From contig SEBV01000014.1 in NCBI GenBank assembly GCA_004172865.1, forward strand, positions 1 to 64,000: a stretch of 64,000 nt of DNA, given 5' to 3'. This document shows, piece by piece, positions 50,352-59,840 of the stretch. Each line of letters starts with the position of its first letter. Positions within the stretch are counted from its first letter, which is position 1. The position numbers were made by a program, and so were the translations under genes. Source of the stretch: Gammaproteobacteria bacterium (GTDB taxonomy: Bacteria > Pseudomonadota > Gammaproteobacteria > Pseudomonadales > Cellvibrionaceae). The notes below the pieces were generated by a model. It saw nothing but the letters and a program-made list of their open reading frames with translations. It did not search any database and was not told the DNA's origin.

Positions 50352-52016
50352 TTAATAAGTGATCTTGTCGCTACCAATTGAGGGCGTGAATTTGGGCAGA
50401 CGAATGGCTTTAGTTGCCTGCTCAAAGTCGTAGCCGTAACCGAGTAATTTAGGTTCGGTGTAAGCCAGGCCGAAGAATGAAACCGTTACCGGCAAGCCAC
50501 TTGGCGTCATGCCTGCGGGTACGATTAAATCCGGGAAGCCCGTTGCGTTAGCGATGTTAGTGGCAGAACCACTTGCAGCCGCAGCCATGGTTTTTTCGTC
50601 GGGAACAATCAAGGTTGCTGGCGTTGGTGAGGTTGGGTAAATCACTGCATCTAATTTGTACTCAGCAAACATCCCCAGCACACCGGCTTTAACAGCGGTG
50701 AGCATTTCGTTTTTGATGGCGAGATAAACCGGGTTATTTAAATCACGAGCAATTGAAGCGGTGTACTTCAATGCGTAAGCTTTTTCCGGGCTGCGATAGC
50801 CAGTTGCAGGGTCGTTGGCTTTAGCAACAATTTCATCAAAACTTTTTGGAAAACCAGGCTTTAAAGTGTGCAAATATTCAGTGATTTGCGCTTTGAATTC
50901 CGAGCTAACCAATTCGTTATAGATGGGTTGTTTAGCGGCCACTACATAGCCTGGGTATTTGATATCGATAACTTCAGCGCCCAATTTTTTAAGCGTGGCG
51001 ATGGCGGTTTCCATAACGGCGTCGGTACCAGCATCGCGGCCCATAAACTCACGGGCAACACCAATGCGTGCGCCTTTCAACGAACCTTTTTTCAGGAACT
51101 GGGTGTAGTCGGTGTAGGATTTTCCAGCGCTGGTTTTGGTCGCTTCGTCAGCGGCATCTACGCCAGTCATAGCACCGAGAGATGCAGCCACATCGTAAAC
51201 GCTGCGCGCCATTGGGCCGCCCGTATCAAAACTTAAGGCCAGAGGCACGATGCCATCGCGACTCATTAGTCCACGAGTTGGTTTTAAACCAACGATGCCA
51301 TTAGCAGATGATGGACCACGCACCGAACCGCCGGTGTCAGTACCCAAACCAAATTGTGCAAAGCCAGCCGCAATTGCCGCGCCTGTACCGCCGCTTGAGC
51401 CAGATGGCCCGCGGGTTAAATCGTGGGGGTTAAGAGTTTGCAAACCCATTGAACTAAAACCATTTGGCACTCTGCCCGCTTTCATAACGGCTGGATCAGT
51501 TGCGCCACTTACGCTGCCGCCCGAGCCTGCGAACTCACTCAAATTCACTTTGGCTACAATCACCGCACCGGCTTCACGTAGTTTTTTCACGACATAGGCG
51601 TCGTCTGGCGGAATGGAGCCAGACAACAATTGCGAGCCCGCTGTGGTCGGTAAATCATAGGTATCAAAGTTATCTTTAAGTACGATTGGAATACCGTGCA
51701 GAGGCGAGCGTGGGCCAGAGGTTTTACGTTCTACATCCAACGCCTTGGCGGTTTCCAAGGCCTTTGGGTTCAAGGTGATTACGGCATTAATCGCTGGGCC
51801 TTGTTTGTCGTAGGCCTGAATACGCTTTAGATAAAGCTCAACCAACTGTTCAGACGTCACCTTATTTTTTGCCATGGCAACATTGAGTTGTTCGATAGTA
51901 GCGGTAGTTAAATCCAGCGTTGCAGCACTGGCCTGATTGACGATGGCAAAACTCACTACGGCGAAGCCAAAGAAACTGGCGACCAAAGCCGTGTTCAACA
52001 TTTTATTAATTTGCAT
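50352..52016 (-). CDS. Exported amidase (copy 10)
   Basis: Start set at ATG 52016, which opens the Sec signal (MQINKMLNTALVASFFGFAV, cleavage after ASA); the frame continues upstream to 52208 without sense. About 554 residues, highly similar to copy 2. Triad: Lys in IVLKDNFDTYDL, cis-Ser in GPSGSSGGTG, nucleophile in [12 protein letters not shown]. It lies downstream of the receptor gene and could be read through from it past the hairpin at 52250-52277; no GGTAGGG element was found in its 390-bp leader region. Confidence 0.87.
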   Translation of the reverse strand: MQINKMLNTALVASFFGFAVVSFAIVNQASAATLDLTTATIEQLNVAMAKNKVTSEQLVELYLKRIQAYDKQGPAINAVITLNPKALETAKALDVERKTSGPRSPLHGIPIVLKDNFDTYDLPTTAGSQLLSGSIPPDDAYVVKKLREAGAVIVAKVNLSEFAGSGGSVSGATDPAVMKAGRVPNGFSSMGLQTLNPHDLTRGPSGSSGGTGAAIAAGFAQFGLGTDTGGSVRGPSSANGIVGLKPTRGLMSRDGIVPLALSFDTGGPMARSVYDVAASLGAMTGVDAADEATKTSAGKSYTDYTQFLKKGSLKGARIGVAREFMGRDAGTDAVMETAIATLKKLGAEVIDIKYPGYVVAAKQPIYNELVSSEFKAQITEYLHTLKPGFPKSFDEIVAKANDPATGYRSPEKAYALKYTASIARDLNNPVYLAIKNEMLTAVKAGVLGMFAEYKLDAVIYPTSPTPATLIVPDEKTMAAAASGSATNIANATGFPDLIVPAGMTPSGLPVTVSFFGLAYTEPKLLGYGYDFEQATKAIRLPKFTPSIGSDKITY

Positions 52017-52406
52017 GGCAATGTCCTGAAGTCGAAATGGAATTGAAATAAGGGCAAACCGCAGGCGCCGAAAATGAATTTCGTGGCAACGGATATTTGC
52101 GAATGTGAAAATGCTTCGATTGGAAAACTGACTGGAAACTTGCGCTAAAACTGTCTCGCTGAAGGCGAGAGTGACGTAAGATTTTTGGCTCAGATGGCGC
52201 TTGAGCATTACCGCGGTTTGAACAGATATTGCTGAGTAATACGTGAGAAGTAAGGGCTGCCGAAACGGCAGCCTTACATAAGTATGAAACAGAGTTTGCC
52301 AAACTAATTTGGTTGGGCCTTGTGGGCCCGATTGCTGATATGTTCATCGTTAACTTGGCTCACTCTGGTGATTTATTCAGTTCGCAATTCTTCCTGCGCG
52401 CTGGAA
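52017..52406. other. Intergenic region between copy 10 and the receptor gene
   Basis: No gene is visible. It contains a receptor-side hairpin (52250-52277). GACG at 52167-52175 lacks a partner at the right distance, so no ECF-type promoter is called here. Confidence 0.4.
52250..52277 (-). terminator. Hairpin after the receptor gene
   Basis: GTAAGGGCTGCCG / CGGCAGCCTTAC with an AAA loop, one bulge. Strong stem, but only few T residues follow, so it may be a weak terminator or an mRNA-stabilising hairpin. Confidence 0.5.
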
Positions 52407-55220
52407 TTACAAATCAACCTTCAGAGAAAGTTCATAACGACGACCTGGCATAACCGACATCAACATGCTGTTACCGCCGTTACCAGCGCGGAAATCGATA
52501 TCGTCATCAACGTTATACACGTTGCCTTTAAGGTGAATCTTCGCGTTGTCCCAGGTGACACCCAAGTTCAGGATCGTTGACGATGGAATCTTAACGGTCT
52601 GAATACGGTTAGCCCATGATTCGCCAAAGTACTGCACGTTCGCCAATACGCCGAAGCCTTTACCGAGGTTATAACTGGTGTTCATCGCCGCCTGAACTTC
52701 TGGTGAACCCGGAACCTTGTCATAAACGTTGTTAGGGTCATTCAGCAGAATGTTGGTACGACCACCAAAACCGAAAGCTTCTGCAGGGTAGATTGAGCCA
52801 TCTGGTGCAACATAATCTTTAAAGCCAAGTTCACGTGCGGTAACGCCAATGTTGAGTGCAACAGCGCCCGTTGAGTAGCGTGGATCCATTTTTGCAACCG
52901 ACGCACCGATAAACCAGTCACGAGTGGCTTGGTAGTTGATGCTGGCCTCGACACCTTCAGTGGTAGTGCTGGTCGCGAAGGCTGCGATACTTGGATCAGC
53001 GCCGCCAGAAACGTCAGTACGCTCTTGTTTAAACTGAGCCAATGTCCACTGAATTTTCTTACCGAGTGCGACACCTTTGATACCGAATTCATCCAGAGAT
53101 GCATCACCCACCAACTTACCGCCGGTTACAGTTGCAGCTGCGTAAAGGTTGTTATTACCGTCGAGCGTAATGGTTGAACTGGCCAGGGTGACATAAGGAG
53201 TAATGCTGTACCAAGGCAGCTTGTGCGACAAACTTGCACTCCATGACGTGCCGTTATCAGACGCTTCTACCGTTGTTTTTGGAGCCAAATAGGCACCTGG
53301 GCATACGCCACCGGGTGTTAAACAGGCGGTACCCGCTTTGTAAGCCGCGATGAGGTCTGCAGTTGGCACACCGATGGTGCCAGTGTTTGGGTTGAACGAT
53401 GGGCTTTCATTTACTTTTGCATTTACGTCATCGTAACGACCACCGATAACCAAATTGGTATTGGTGAAGAAGTCGATGTCTAACATCAAACCAACACCTT
53501 TTTCGGTGTATTGGGATTTACGGAAGTTACTGTCAGGCACACCGGTTTGGTAACTGTCGTTGGTCAACTGAGTCCAGAACATGGTGTTGGGATAGAAACC
53601 ACCGGTACCGCTACCGTTAGCGCCTGTGTCAAAGGTGATGTCTTGACGGAAGTCGAAGTCGCCACCGGAACTCAGGATAAAGCCCGAGGTTTTGCGATAG
53701 TTCAAAGAACCCAAGCTGTTAACCGCTAACCAATCTGGCAAATAGTCAGATGGGATTTTTTTAGTAACAGTAATTTTATCTTCCAACGCTTTAATGAATT
53801 GGTTTTCGCCGTAAGGCAACCAGGAATCTTTGAACGAATTCAAGCTGTCGTAGAACAATTGGTTTTTAACGGTGAAGTCTGGATCTGTGTCATAAATCAA
53901 ATCAAAGTAGGCCATTTTCTGAGTCGCGTTTTGTTCGCGCTCATAGGCACCATTTGAACGGTAATCGTCATCTTCCAACTGGGTTTCGCCGGTGTTACAA
54001 GGGTCGAGCACTAGGCCAACAGGTAAATTACGTGTTACCAAACCATTCGAAGTTGCGCCCACAACTGGCAAGGTGCGCATGTAGGTAGCCATTGCACAGT
54101 TAGAGCTAGCGCCCGCACCGGTGGTCAAATAATCCATCATCGATTTTGGAATACCGTTGATGGTATTGGCGTAACTGCTGATTGGAATCGGGTTACCAGA
54201 TGCATCCTGAGGAAGCGTAAAACGTTGATCCAACGCCTGGTTATTACCGCCAATACTGCCGGTGACTGGTGAGCCTAAATAGGTTTCAACATAACCAATA
54301 CGGCCATCGCCGTTGATGTCCAGGTTAGCCAGTGGACGACCGTTAACGTAAGTACCGTTATCGATCAAGTCTTGCGTAGTACGTGTGAAGTAAGCACCTG
54401 CGGTAACTGAGTTTTGAATCTGGCCGCCCATCTCCAAACGGAATGGACCTATGGCGTTATCCACACTCAAAGTGGCTTGCAAGAATTTTTGTTTCGCTGG
54501 AACAGTTTCAACAAATGTTTTGGAATCTTCCAACAAACCGACGATATAAATACCGGCAGATTTACCGGCGATTTCAAACGGTTTACCCAAACCAAATTGC
54601 ATTTCAGCTTTGCCGTAGCTATCCACAGTCGCCTGCAAATAACCTTGCTCCTGAGTCATGTATTTACCGGTTTTTGCACGGTTGGACTTCGGATCGAGGT
54701 TGGCGTAACCACCGACTTGACCCATACCATAGAGTGGAGATGGTGGGCCTTTAATCACTTCGATATTGTCGTAAGCAGAAAGAATGGTACGCACGTGACC
54801 CTGCATTTGCAGACGTTTCATGCCGCGATAATAAAAGTCAGCGGATACGCCGCGCACGTTGATACCACCTTGCAAACCATAACGTGTAGTAGTGTAAGTT
54901 CCTGGAACCAAACGGCTGAGGTCATCCACTGAAGACACGCCGTATAAGCGCAATTGCTCTTCACTGACAAAAGTTACGGTACGTGGCGTTTCCAACAAAG
55001 GTTTAGCAAAACCAAATGACGCTCCAGAGGGTTCATTGGATAAAGCACGCAGTGGATCGTCAGTGACGTTTACATCGCTAAGCTCGGTAACTTCGCCGGG
55101 CTTTTCTTCCTGCGCGAATGCGGGCGCGGTGTACGCCAAGGACACAGACGCTAAGGCGACGACCGTGGCAATTGCGCTACGCAAATTGAATTTGCGCTCA
55201 AAGTTTTTAGAACTGTACAT
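52407..55220 (-). CDS. TonB-dependent outer-membrane receptor without signalling domain
   Basis: A 937-residue receptor with a Sec signal (cleavage after AFA, about residue 36). The plug starts right after (KPLLETPRTVTFVSEEQL, VPGTYTTTRYGLQGGINVRG, DNIEVIKGPPSPLYG), followed by a 22-strand barrel. There is no STN domain, so it transports but does not signal. It is paralogous to the 55692 receptor, including the rare KPLLETPR plug motif, which suggests the same ligand class. The C-terminus ends YELSLKVDL rather than the usual aromatic residue. An exact copy of the shared promoter lies 71 bp upstream. Confidence 0.9.
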   Translation of the reverse strand: MYSSKNFERKFNLRSAIATVVALASVSLAYTAPAFAQEEKPGEVTELSDVNVTDDPLRALSNEPSGASFGFAKPLLETPRTVTFVSEEQLRLYGVSSVDDLSRLVPGTYTTTRYGLQGGINVRGVSADFYYRGMKRLQMQGHVRTILSAYDNIEVIKGPPSPLYGMGQVGGYANLDPKSNRAKTGKYMTQEQGYLQATVDSYGKAEMQFGLGKPFEIAGKSAGIYIVGLLEDSKTFVETVPAKQKFLQATLSVDNAIGPFRLEMGGQIQNSVTAGAYFTRTTQDLIDNGTYVNGRPLANLDINGDGRIGYVETYLGSPVTGSIGGNNQALDQRFTLPQDASGNPIPISSYANTINGIPKSMMDYLTTGAGASSNCAMATYMRTLPVVGATSNGLVTRNLPVGLVLDPCNTGETQLEDDDYRSNGAYEREQNATQKMAYFDLIYDTDPDFTVKNQLFYDSLNSFKDSWLPYGENQFIKALEDKITVTKKIPSDYLPDWLAVNSLGSLNYRKTSGFILSSGGDFDFRQDITFDTGANGSGTGGFYPNTMFWTQLTNDSYQTGVPDSNFRKSQYTEKGVGLMLDIDFFTNTNLVIGGRYDDVNAKVNESPSFNPNTGTIGVPTADLIAAYKAGTACLTPGGVCPGAYLAPKTTVEASDNGTSWSASLSHKLPWYSITPYVTLASSTITLDGNNNLYAAATVTGGKLVGDASLDEFGIKGVALGKKIQWTLAQFKQERTDVSGGADPSIAAFATSTTTEGVEASINYQATRDWFIGASVAKMDPRYSTGAVALNIGVTARELGFKDYVAPDGSIYPAEAFGFGGRTNILLNDPNNVYDKVPGSPEVQAAMNTSYNLGKGFGVLANVQYFGESWANRIQTVKIPSSTILNLGVTWDNAKIHLKGNVYNVDDDIDFRAGNGGNSMLMSVMPGRRYELSLKVDL

Positions 55221-55290
55221 ACGAACTCCCCATTAGTTGCTAAGAGCGAACTACAGCTATGCAGCTGTATGCACGCCTGTCTGTGTTTAA

Positions 55291-55317
55291 GACGCCGCTA
55301 ATGGCCTTACCCCTACC
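55291..55317 (-). promoter_or_regulatory. ECF-type promoter of the 52407 receptor
   Basis: On the minus strand: GGTAGGG (55311-55317), 15 bp, GCGTC followed by TTAA (55291-55295). Exact consensus. Confidence 0.72.
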
Positions 55318-55383
55318 AAAAAATTTTTGAACTTGTGATGAGATAAATAATCAGACATCCACTCAAGAATTGAACCAAAAAAA

Positions 55384-55590
55384 TAACCGCGAATTTAATG
55401 AGGTTTTATTGATAATAAATTGGAACATTAATGTGACGTTTTTGAGAGATTTAATGAAAGGATTACGGGAGCTTAATGAGAGTTTATTGAGATTTTATTG
55501 AGATTTTATTGAGAATATAGTGAGAGGTTTAGTCAGAAATTAATGCGGAATTTAATGAGGGAATTTAATGAGGGAATTTTAGAATTATTG
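55384..55590. repeat. Cluster of short phased AT-rich repeats
   Basis: The 471-bp gap between the two receptor genes contains many short units of the type TTTAATGAG or TTTATTGAGA, repeated about every 11-13 bp (for example TTTATTGAGATTTTATTGAG near 55487-55510 and TTTAATGAGGGAA twice near 55562). It lies upstream of the promoter at 55291-55317. It could be a bent or regulator-binding region; no gene is visible. Confidence 0.55.
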
Positions 55591-55691
55591 TTAAAAAATA
55601 GCTAAAAAAACGATCACTCGTCGCACATAGAAAAAAATAATTAAGAAAGCAGAATTTATTTTTCAGCAGATTAGCAATAAATTTTAAAAAA

Positions 55692-58600
55692 TTAAAAACG
55701 GTAAGTCGCCGTTAATTGCGTGCGTCTTCCCGGCATAGCTTGCGCAATAACATCACCCAGAACTTCACCAGTGCGCGCGCGAAAATAATGCCGGTCGCCA
55801 ACATTCGCGACATCCAATTTAAGATCGATTGCAGGGCTACTCCAAAAAACACCGACATCAACAACCGTACTACTTGGAAGCTCCACCAAACAAAGTCGGC
55901 CAGAACAAGTGCTGGATAAATAATTGCCTTTAAGCGTTGCGCCCCAATGTTTATCAAATTGATAAATCGCCGTTATGCCCACCTGGGTTTCAGGATTACC
56001 TTGCTTGCGCTCATACGCAGATACATCATTCGGCAAATTTATATTCGCACGACCACCGTATAAAAATGCCTCTGCGGGATAAATGACATTGCCTTCAGCA
56101 TCCAAAATATCGGTAAAACCCAAAGCTCTGGCATCCACTTGAATCACGCCGCCCGCATTGGGTAAATATTTGGTAATTTGTTTCAGTGTGTAGAGACTCA
56201 ACAATAAATTTTTACGCGGAACCCATTTAATTTCTGTTTGCCAACCGCGCGTTGTAGTTGCAGTAGCGTAAGCGTTAATGACGTTAGCGATATCGTCTTG
56301 CGTAACATCTGCTCTACCCTGTTCGTAAACGGTGGAGACCAAATTTAGATTGCCATCGAACCAACTTCCTTTGACACCCGCCTCTTTTAAAACTGCCGTT
56401 CCAACGTGCCCGGAGTTGATAACATCGTTCAGCAAAGAGTTGTTATTGCCATCCAACAAAATAGTTGCGCGAGACATAGTTGCGTAGGGATGAAGCCCGA
56501 AAGGTAATTGTTGGGACAAGCTCACTGACCAGGAACCACCGCCATCCCACCTTTCAGCGACATCATCTAACAAAGCGACGGCACCGGGTTTTGCAGCAGT
56601 ACCCGTATTGTAAAAATAGCGCCCGGCGTAATTGGTATTTTTGGCTTTTGAGCGATCATGACGCGCGCCCACCAAGATGTTGGTGTCATTAAATAAATCT
56701 ATATCCAGTAAAAACCCGGCACCAAATTCGGAAAATTCCGTGCGATAAATACTGCCCCAGGGCATGCCGTCATTGGCTACATCACTGTTTTCATTGGAGC
56801 TGGCGAAGGTAGTATTTGCAGTCATACCCGCCGTCGCCGGATTCCAATCTACAGCTGTGGCGTCAGTGCGGTGATTGCCATAATCGCCAACAATACGCAG
56901 GCCTTTGGAAACCGTATCGCGCACATTGAATGAAAAAGCCTGATTGACTCGCATCCACGAGGGCAGATTTTGCAGCCTATCCGTTAGCGTGAATTTGTCT
57001 TCAATAACATAAACATCCTGAACCTGACTAAACGGCTGGTTCGAGTTTTTGTATTGATTCATGCTGTCGTAAAACAATTGGTTTTTAACGGTGAAGTCGG
57101 GGTCTACGTCGTAGACCAAATCGGCAAATGCCGTCATAAATTCGGCTTTAACATCTTTTTCATAAGCCGCACCGCGCCGTGGATTAAGTTTTTTTATCGC
57201 TACAGTGCGCGGATCAAGCGCCATACCAACGGGAACCGCACCCGATACCGGAATCGGGCCGCCCACGCCTTGCGCGCGCAAAAGCCCCGTGGGATCGGCT
57301 TCCGGATTTGCCTGTAAATAGTTGTACAGGGATTGCGGAATGCCGGTTATTTTCGGAAATTGATCAATGGTAAGCGGCTTGCCGTTAGCATCCAGCGGCC
57401 AATCAAATACCTGATTTAAGGGTTGGTTTGAGGTGGTCAAATTACCTTTGACTGGTGATGCAGTCTGCATTTCCATATAGCCAATGCTGCCATTGCCGTT
57501 GAGATCAAGGTTAACCAAAGGTGAGCCGCCGATGTAATCGCCGTTGTCTACCAACGCCTGCGTTAATCGCCCAATCAGGGCACCCGACGTGCGTGATTCC
57601 TGATAGCTGATCCCAGTTTCCAACCGAAATGGCCCAACCATATCGTCAATGCTGGTGGCCGCTTGCAGTACTTTCTGCTTTACCGGAATGGCTTCGGTGT
57701 ACGAATCGGAATCCTCGACCAAGCCATACACATAGTAACCACCCTCTTTGCCCAATGCTTCAAGGTCTGCGGGGCCACCAACGCCGAATGACAATTCTCG
57801 CCGGTTGTATTCACCTGCTACCAGCTGTGCAAAACCGTGGGCTTCGTTGAAGTACTGACCGGTTTTTGATCGCCCTGATTTGGGTACAAAATTGACATAA
57901 CCACCAATTTTCCCCATACCATGCAAAGGTGAAGCTGGGCCGCCGACGACTTCAATCGAGTCCATGGCTGCTAAAACACTGCGGCCGTGACCCTGCAAGG
58001 TTAAGCGGCGCATACCGCGAAAATAGGTGTCTGCGGGAACACTGCGAATATCCACCGAACCTTGCACACCAAACCGTGTGGTGGTGAAAACACCGGGAAC
58101 AACGCGCAACAAATCCTCAACCGCACTTAAGCTAAAGACATCAATAGCATCGCTACTTACATGGGAAACTGATCGCGGTGTTTCCAATAAAGGCTTGGTA
58201 AAACCAAATACTGAACCACTGCCAGACCCATTCCACCAAGGCGATTGGCCAGTGACATCCACGTCAGTAAGCACAGTCATGTCGGCATCAACTTCTTTAT
58301 GAGGAGTAGATGAGTTGGAACCGGTGCTAAGAAGAACTTTGGGTTTGCTAGAGATAGCTACTGACTTGCCGTTAATTAAATGCCACTCCATATCCGTACC
58401 GCTCAGAAGTCTGTTGAGAGCAACTTCGACGGTTAGTCTTTCTTTAACTTGAATGGAGTGTTTGTTCGTTAACGCGCTGGGTTCGTAAAGCAATTGCAGC
58501 GAAGCTTGTTGACATAATTCACGTAGGGCATCGCTGAGATTGCCAGAGTGAATATCGAAATTGATTTGGTCACGAGTGGAGTTTGATGGCGGGTTCGTAC

Positions 58601-58766
58601 CTGCGTTGATAGCAACTTCGTTAGCAGCAGGACGCGATTGGATAGTGGAATTGCTCGCGGCATAAGCACGCAAATTACAACAAAAGAAAACAGCCACAAC
58701 AGCTGTGCAAGTAAAGTAATAATTAGGGGTTTTGCGTATCGTATTTCTCGAACAGTACAATTTCAT
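55692..58766 (-). CDS. TonB-dependent receptor with STN signalling domain (FecA-type)
   Basis: Start set at ATG 58766 (MKLYCSRNTIRKTPNYYF), which opens a signal peptide ending AYA; the frame reaches further upstream into fecR. About 1024 residues. After the signal comes an STN domain (INFDIHSGNLSDALRELCQQ, LLYEPSALTN, DMEWHLINGKSVAI), the periplasmic part that contacts FecR, then plug (KPLLETPRSVSHVSSDAI, VPGVFTTTRFGVQG) and barrel ending in QLTATYRF with the usual final Phe. It overlaps the end of fecR by 44 bp, so the two are co-translated. It should sense the ligand and start the sigma response. Confidence 0.9.
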   Translation of the reverse strand: MKLYCSRNTIRKTPNYYFTCTAVVAVFFCCNLRAYAASNSTIQSRPAANEVAINAGTNPPSNSTRDQINFDIHSGNLSDALRELCQQASLQLLYEPSALTNKHSIQVKERLTVEVALNRLLSGTDMEWHLINGKSVAISSKPKVLLSTGSNSSTPHKEVDADMTVLTDVDVTGQSPWWNGSGSGSVFGFTKPLLETPRSVSHVSSDAIDVFSLSAVEDLLRVVPGVFTTTRFGVQGSVDIRSVPADTYFRGMRRLTLQGHGRSVLAAMDSIEVVGGPASPLHGMGKIGGYVNFVPKSGRSKTGQYFNEAHGFAQLVAGEYNRRELSFGVGGPADLEALGKEGGYYVYGLVEDSDSYTEAIPVKQKVLQAATSIDDMVGPFRLETGISYQESRTSGALIGRLTQALVDNGDYIGGSPLVNLDLNGNGSIGYMEMQTASPVKGNLTTSNQPLNQVFDWPLDANGKPLTIDQFPKITGIPQSLYNYLQANPEADPTGLLRAQGVGGPIPVSGAVPVGMALDPRTVAIKKLNPRRGAAYEKDVKAEFMTAFADLVYDVDPDFTVKNQLFYDSMNQYKNSNQPFSQVQDVYVIEDKFTLTDRLQNLPSWMRVNQAFSFNVRDTVSKGLRIVGDYGNHRTDATAVDWNPATAGMTANTTFASSNENSDVANDGMPWGSIYRTEFSEFGAGFLLDIDLFNDTNILVGARHDRSKAKNTNYAGRYFYNTGTAAKPGAVALLDDVAERWDGGGSWSVSLSQQLPFGLHPYATMSRATILLDGNNNSLLNDVINSGHVGTAVLKEAGVKGSWFDGNLNLVSTVYEQGRADVTQDDIANVINAYATATTTRGWQTEIKWVPRKNLLLSLYTLKQITKYLPNAGGVIQVDARALGFTDILDAEGNVIYPAEAFLYGGRANINLPNDVSAYERKQGNPETQVGITAIYQFDKHWGATLKGNYLSSTCSGRLCLVELPSSTVVDVGVFWSSPAIDLKLDVANVGDRHYFRARTGEVLGDVIAQAMPGRRTQLTATYRF

Positions 58767-59757
58767 TGGCTCCGGTACGAGCACTCCGCAAAGGTAATAC
58801 GGCTGTAAGTGTTTCGACAAAATCGCTAGTATCACCGCCCGCGATGAAATTACCGGCGATTGGAATTTCAGCAAGAGAATTGTCGCCTAGTACAACTTTA
58901 ACTTTTGAATAACGATTAATCTCATCCAGCGCTTTGCGCAAAGGCACGCCGTCAAACGCTAAAAATCCCGTAGACCAACTGGTAACCGAATCTGCTTTTA
59001 CTTTCAGGATCTGGTGACGATGTAATAAATTGTCGATCAATAATTGTTGCCCCGGTACTAACACTTCGCGCCAAGTATCAGCCTGATTGCTGTTAGTCAC
59101 CGCGACCGAACCTTCCGCCAGAGTTACATTCACGGTTTGATTTTCAGGCACTACATCAACCTGAAAACGCGTTCCCAATGCGACGACTCGCGTGCCCGAT
59201 TTACTTACAGAAAAGGGGCGGTTTTTATCGTGTGCGACTTCAAAGAAAGCCCTGCCGGTATCCAGATCCAAACGGCGCTCTTGCGCGCTCATATCCACAC
59301 TTAACTTGGCACCAACATCCAAATACACCACTGAACCATCACTCAGCTCAATGCGCTGTTTGCTCAATTCATTGTTTACGTAATATTGCGTAGGGCTAGC
59401 ATCAAACGCCTGCTGACGACCAAAAGTGAAGAACGCAGCGATTCCAATAAACACGACAGCGGCAGCGGCATAACGGAAACGATTGCTGAAACCAGCGAAG
59501 CCCCCGGTTGATTTGATGTCAGTAGATTCTTGCATGGCATCTGATAACATCGCGCGCATGCGTGGATCAGAACCAAGCTGGTTACTAACCAAACTGGCAG
59601 CATCGATCACAGACCTATATGCCTGTTCGCGTTCAGTTCCGCCCATAAGCCAGGTTTTAAAAGCTGCGCGCTCTTTCTCGGAACAATCCGGAGCGTGCAA
59701 TCTCGCGTACCATTGGGCGGCCTGATTAACTACGATGTTGCTGGGTTTATTGTCCAT
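58723..59757 (-). CDS. fecR: FecR-family anti-sigma / sigma regulator
   Basis: The 344-residue protein has the typical order: an N-terminal cytoplasmic DUF4880-type region (AAQWYARLHAPDCSEKERAAF, WLMGGTEREQAYR), one membrane helix (AAAAVVFIGIAAFFTF, about residues 93-108), a periplasmic FecR domain (IELSDGSVVYLDVGAKLSV, FEVAHDKNRPFSV, GTRFQVDV) and a C-terminal STN-like region (FDGVPLRKALDEINRYSKV). FecR relays the receptor signal to the sigma factor across the inner membrane. It lies between the sigma gene and the STN receptor. A degenerate copy of the shared promoter (CGTTT instead of CGTCT) is 12 bp upstream. Confidence 0.9.
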   Translation of the reverse strand: MDNKPSNIVVNQAAQWYARLHAPDCSEKERAAFKTWLMGGTEREQAYRSVIDAASLVSNQLGSDPRMRAMLSDAMQESTDIKSTGGFAGFSNRFRYAAAAVVFIGIAAFFTFGRQQAFDASPTQYYVNNELSKQRIELSDGSVVYLDVGAKLSVDMSAQERRLDLDTGRAFFEVAHDKNRPFSVSKSGTRVVALGTRFQVDVVPENQTVNVTLAEGSVAVTNSNQADTWREVLVPGQQLLIDNLLHRHQILKVKADSVTSWSTGFLAFDGVPLRKALDEINRYSKVKVVLGDNSLAEIPIAGNFIAGGDTSDFVETLTAVLPLRSARTGANEIVLFEKYDTQNP

Positions 59758-59768
59758 ATTTCCTTGTA

Positions 59769-59795
59769 AACGGCTTCAGACTATTTCCCCCTACC
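59769..59795 (-). promoter_or_regulatory. ECF-type promoter-like site before fecR
   Basis: On the minus strand: GGTAGGG (59789-59795), 15 bp, CCGTT (59769-59773). The -35 is exact but the -10 has one mismatch, and the site is only 12 bp from the ATG, leaving little leader. Confidence 0.45.
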
Positions 59796-59840
59796 TTAAA
59801 CCTAAAAAAATAATTTGAAAACTCTCCTACGTGATTTGAC

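Noticed and set aside
15704-52016. Amidases as glutamyl-tRNA amidotransferase subunit A (GatA)
   Set aside because: They carry export signals, occur in ten copies and have no GatB or GatC neighbours.
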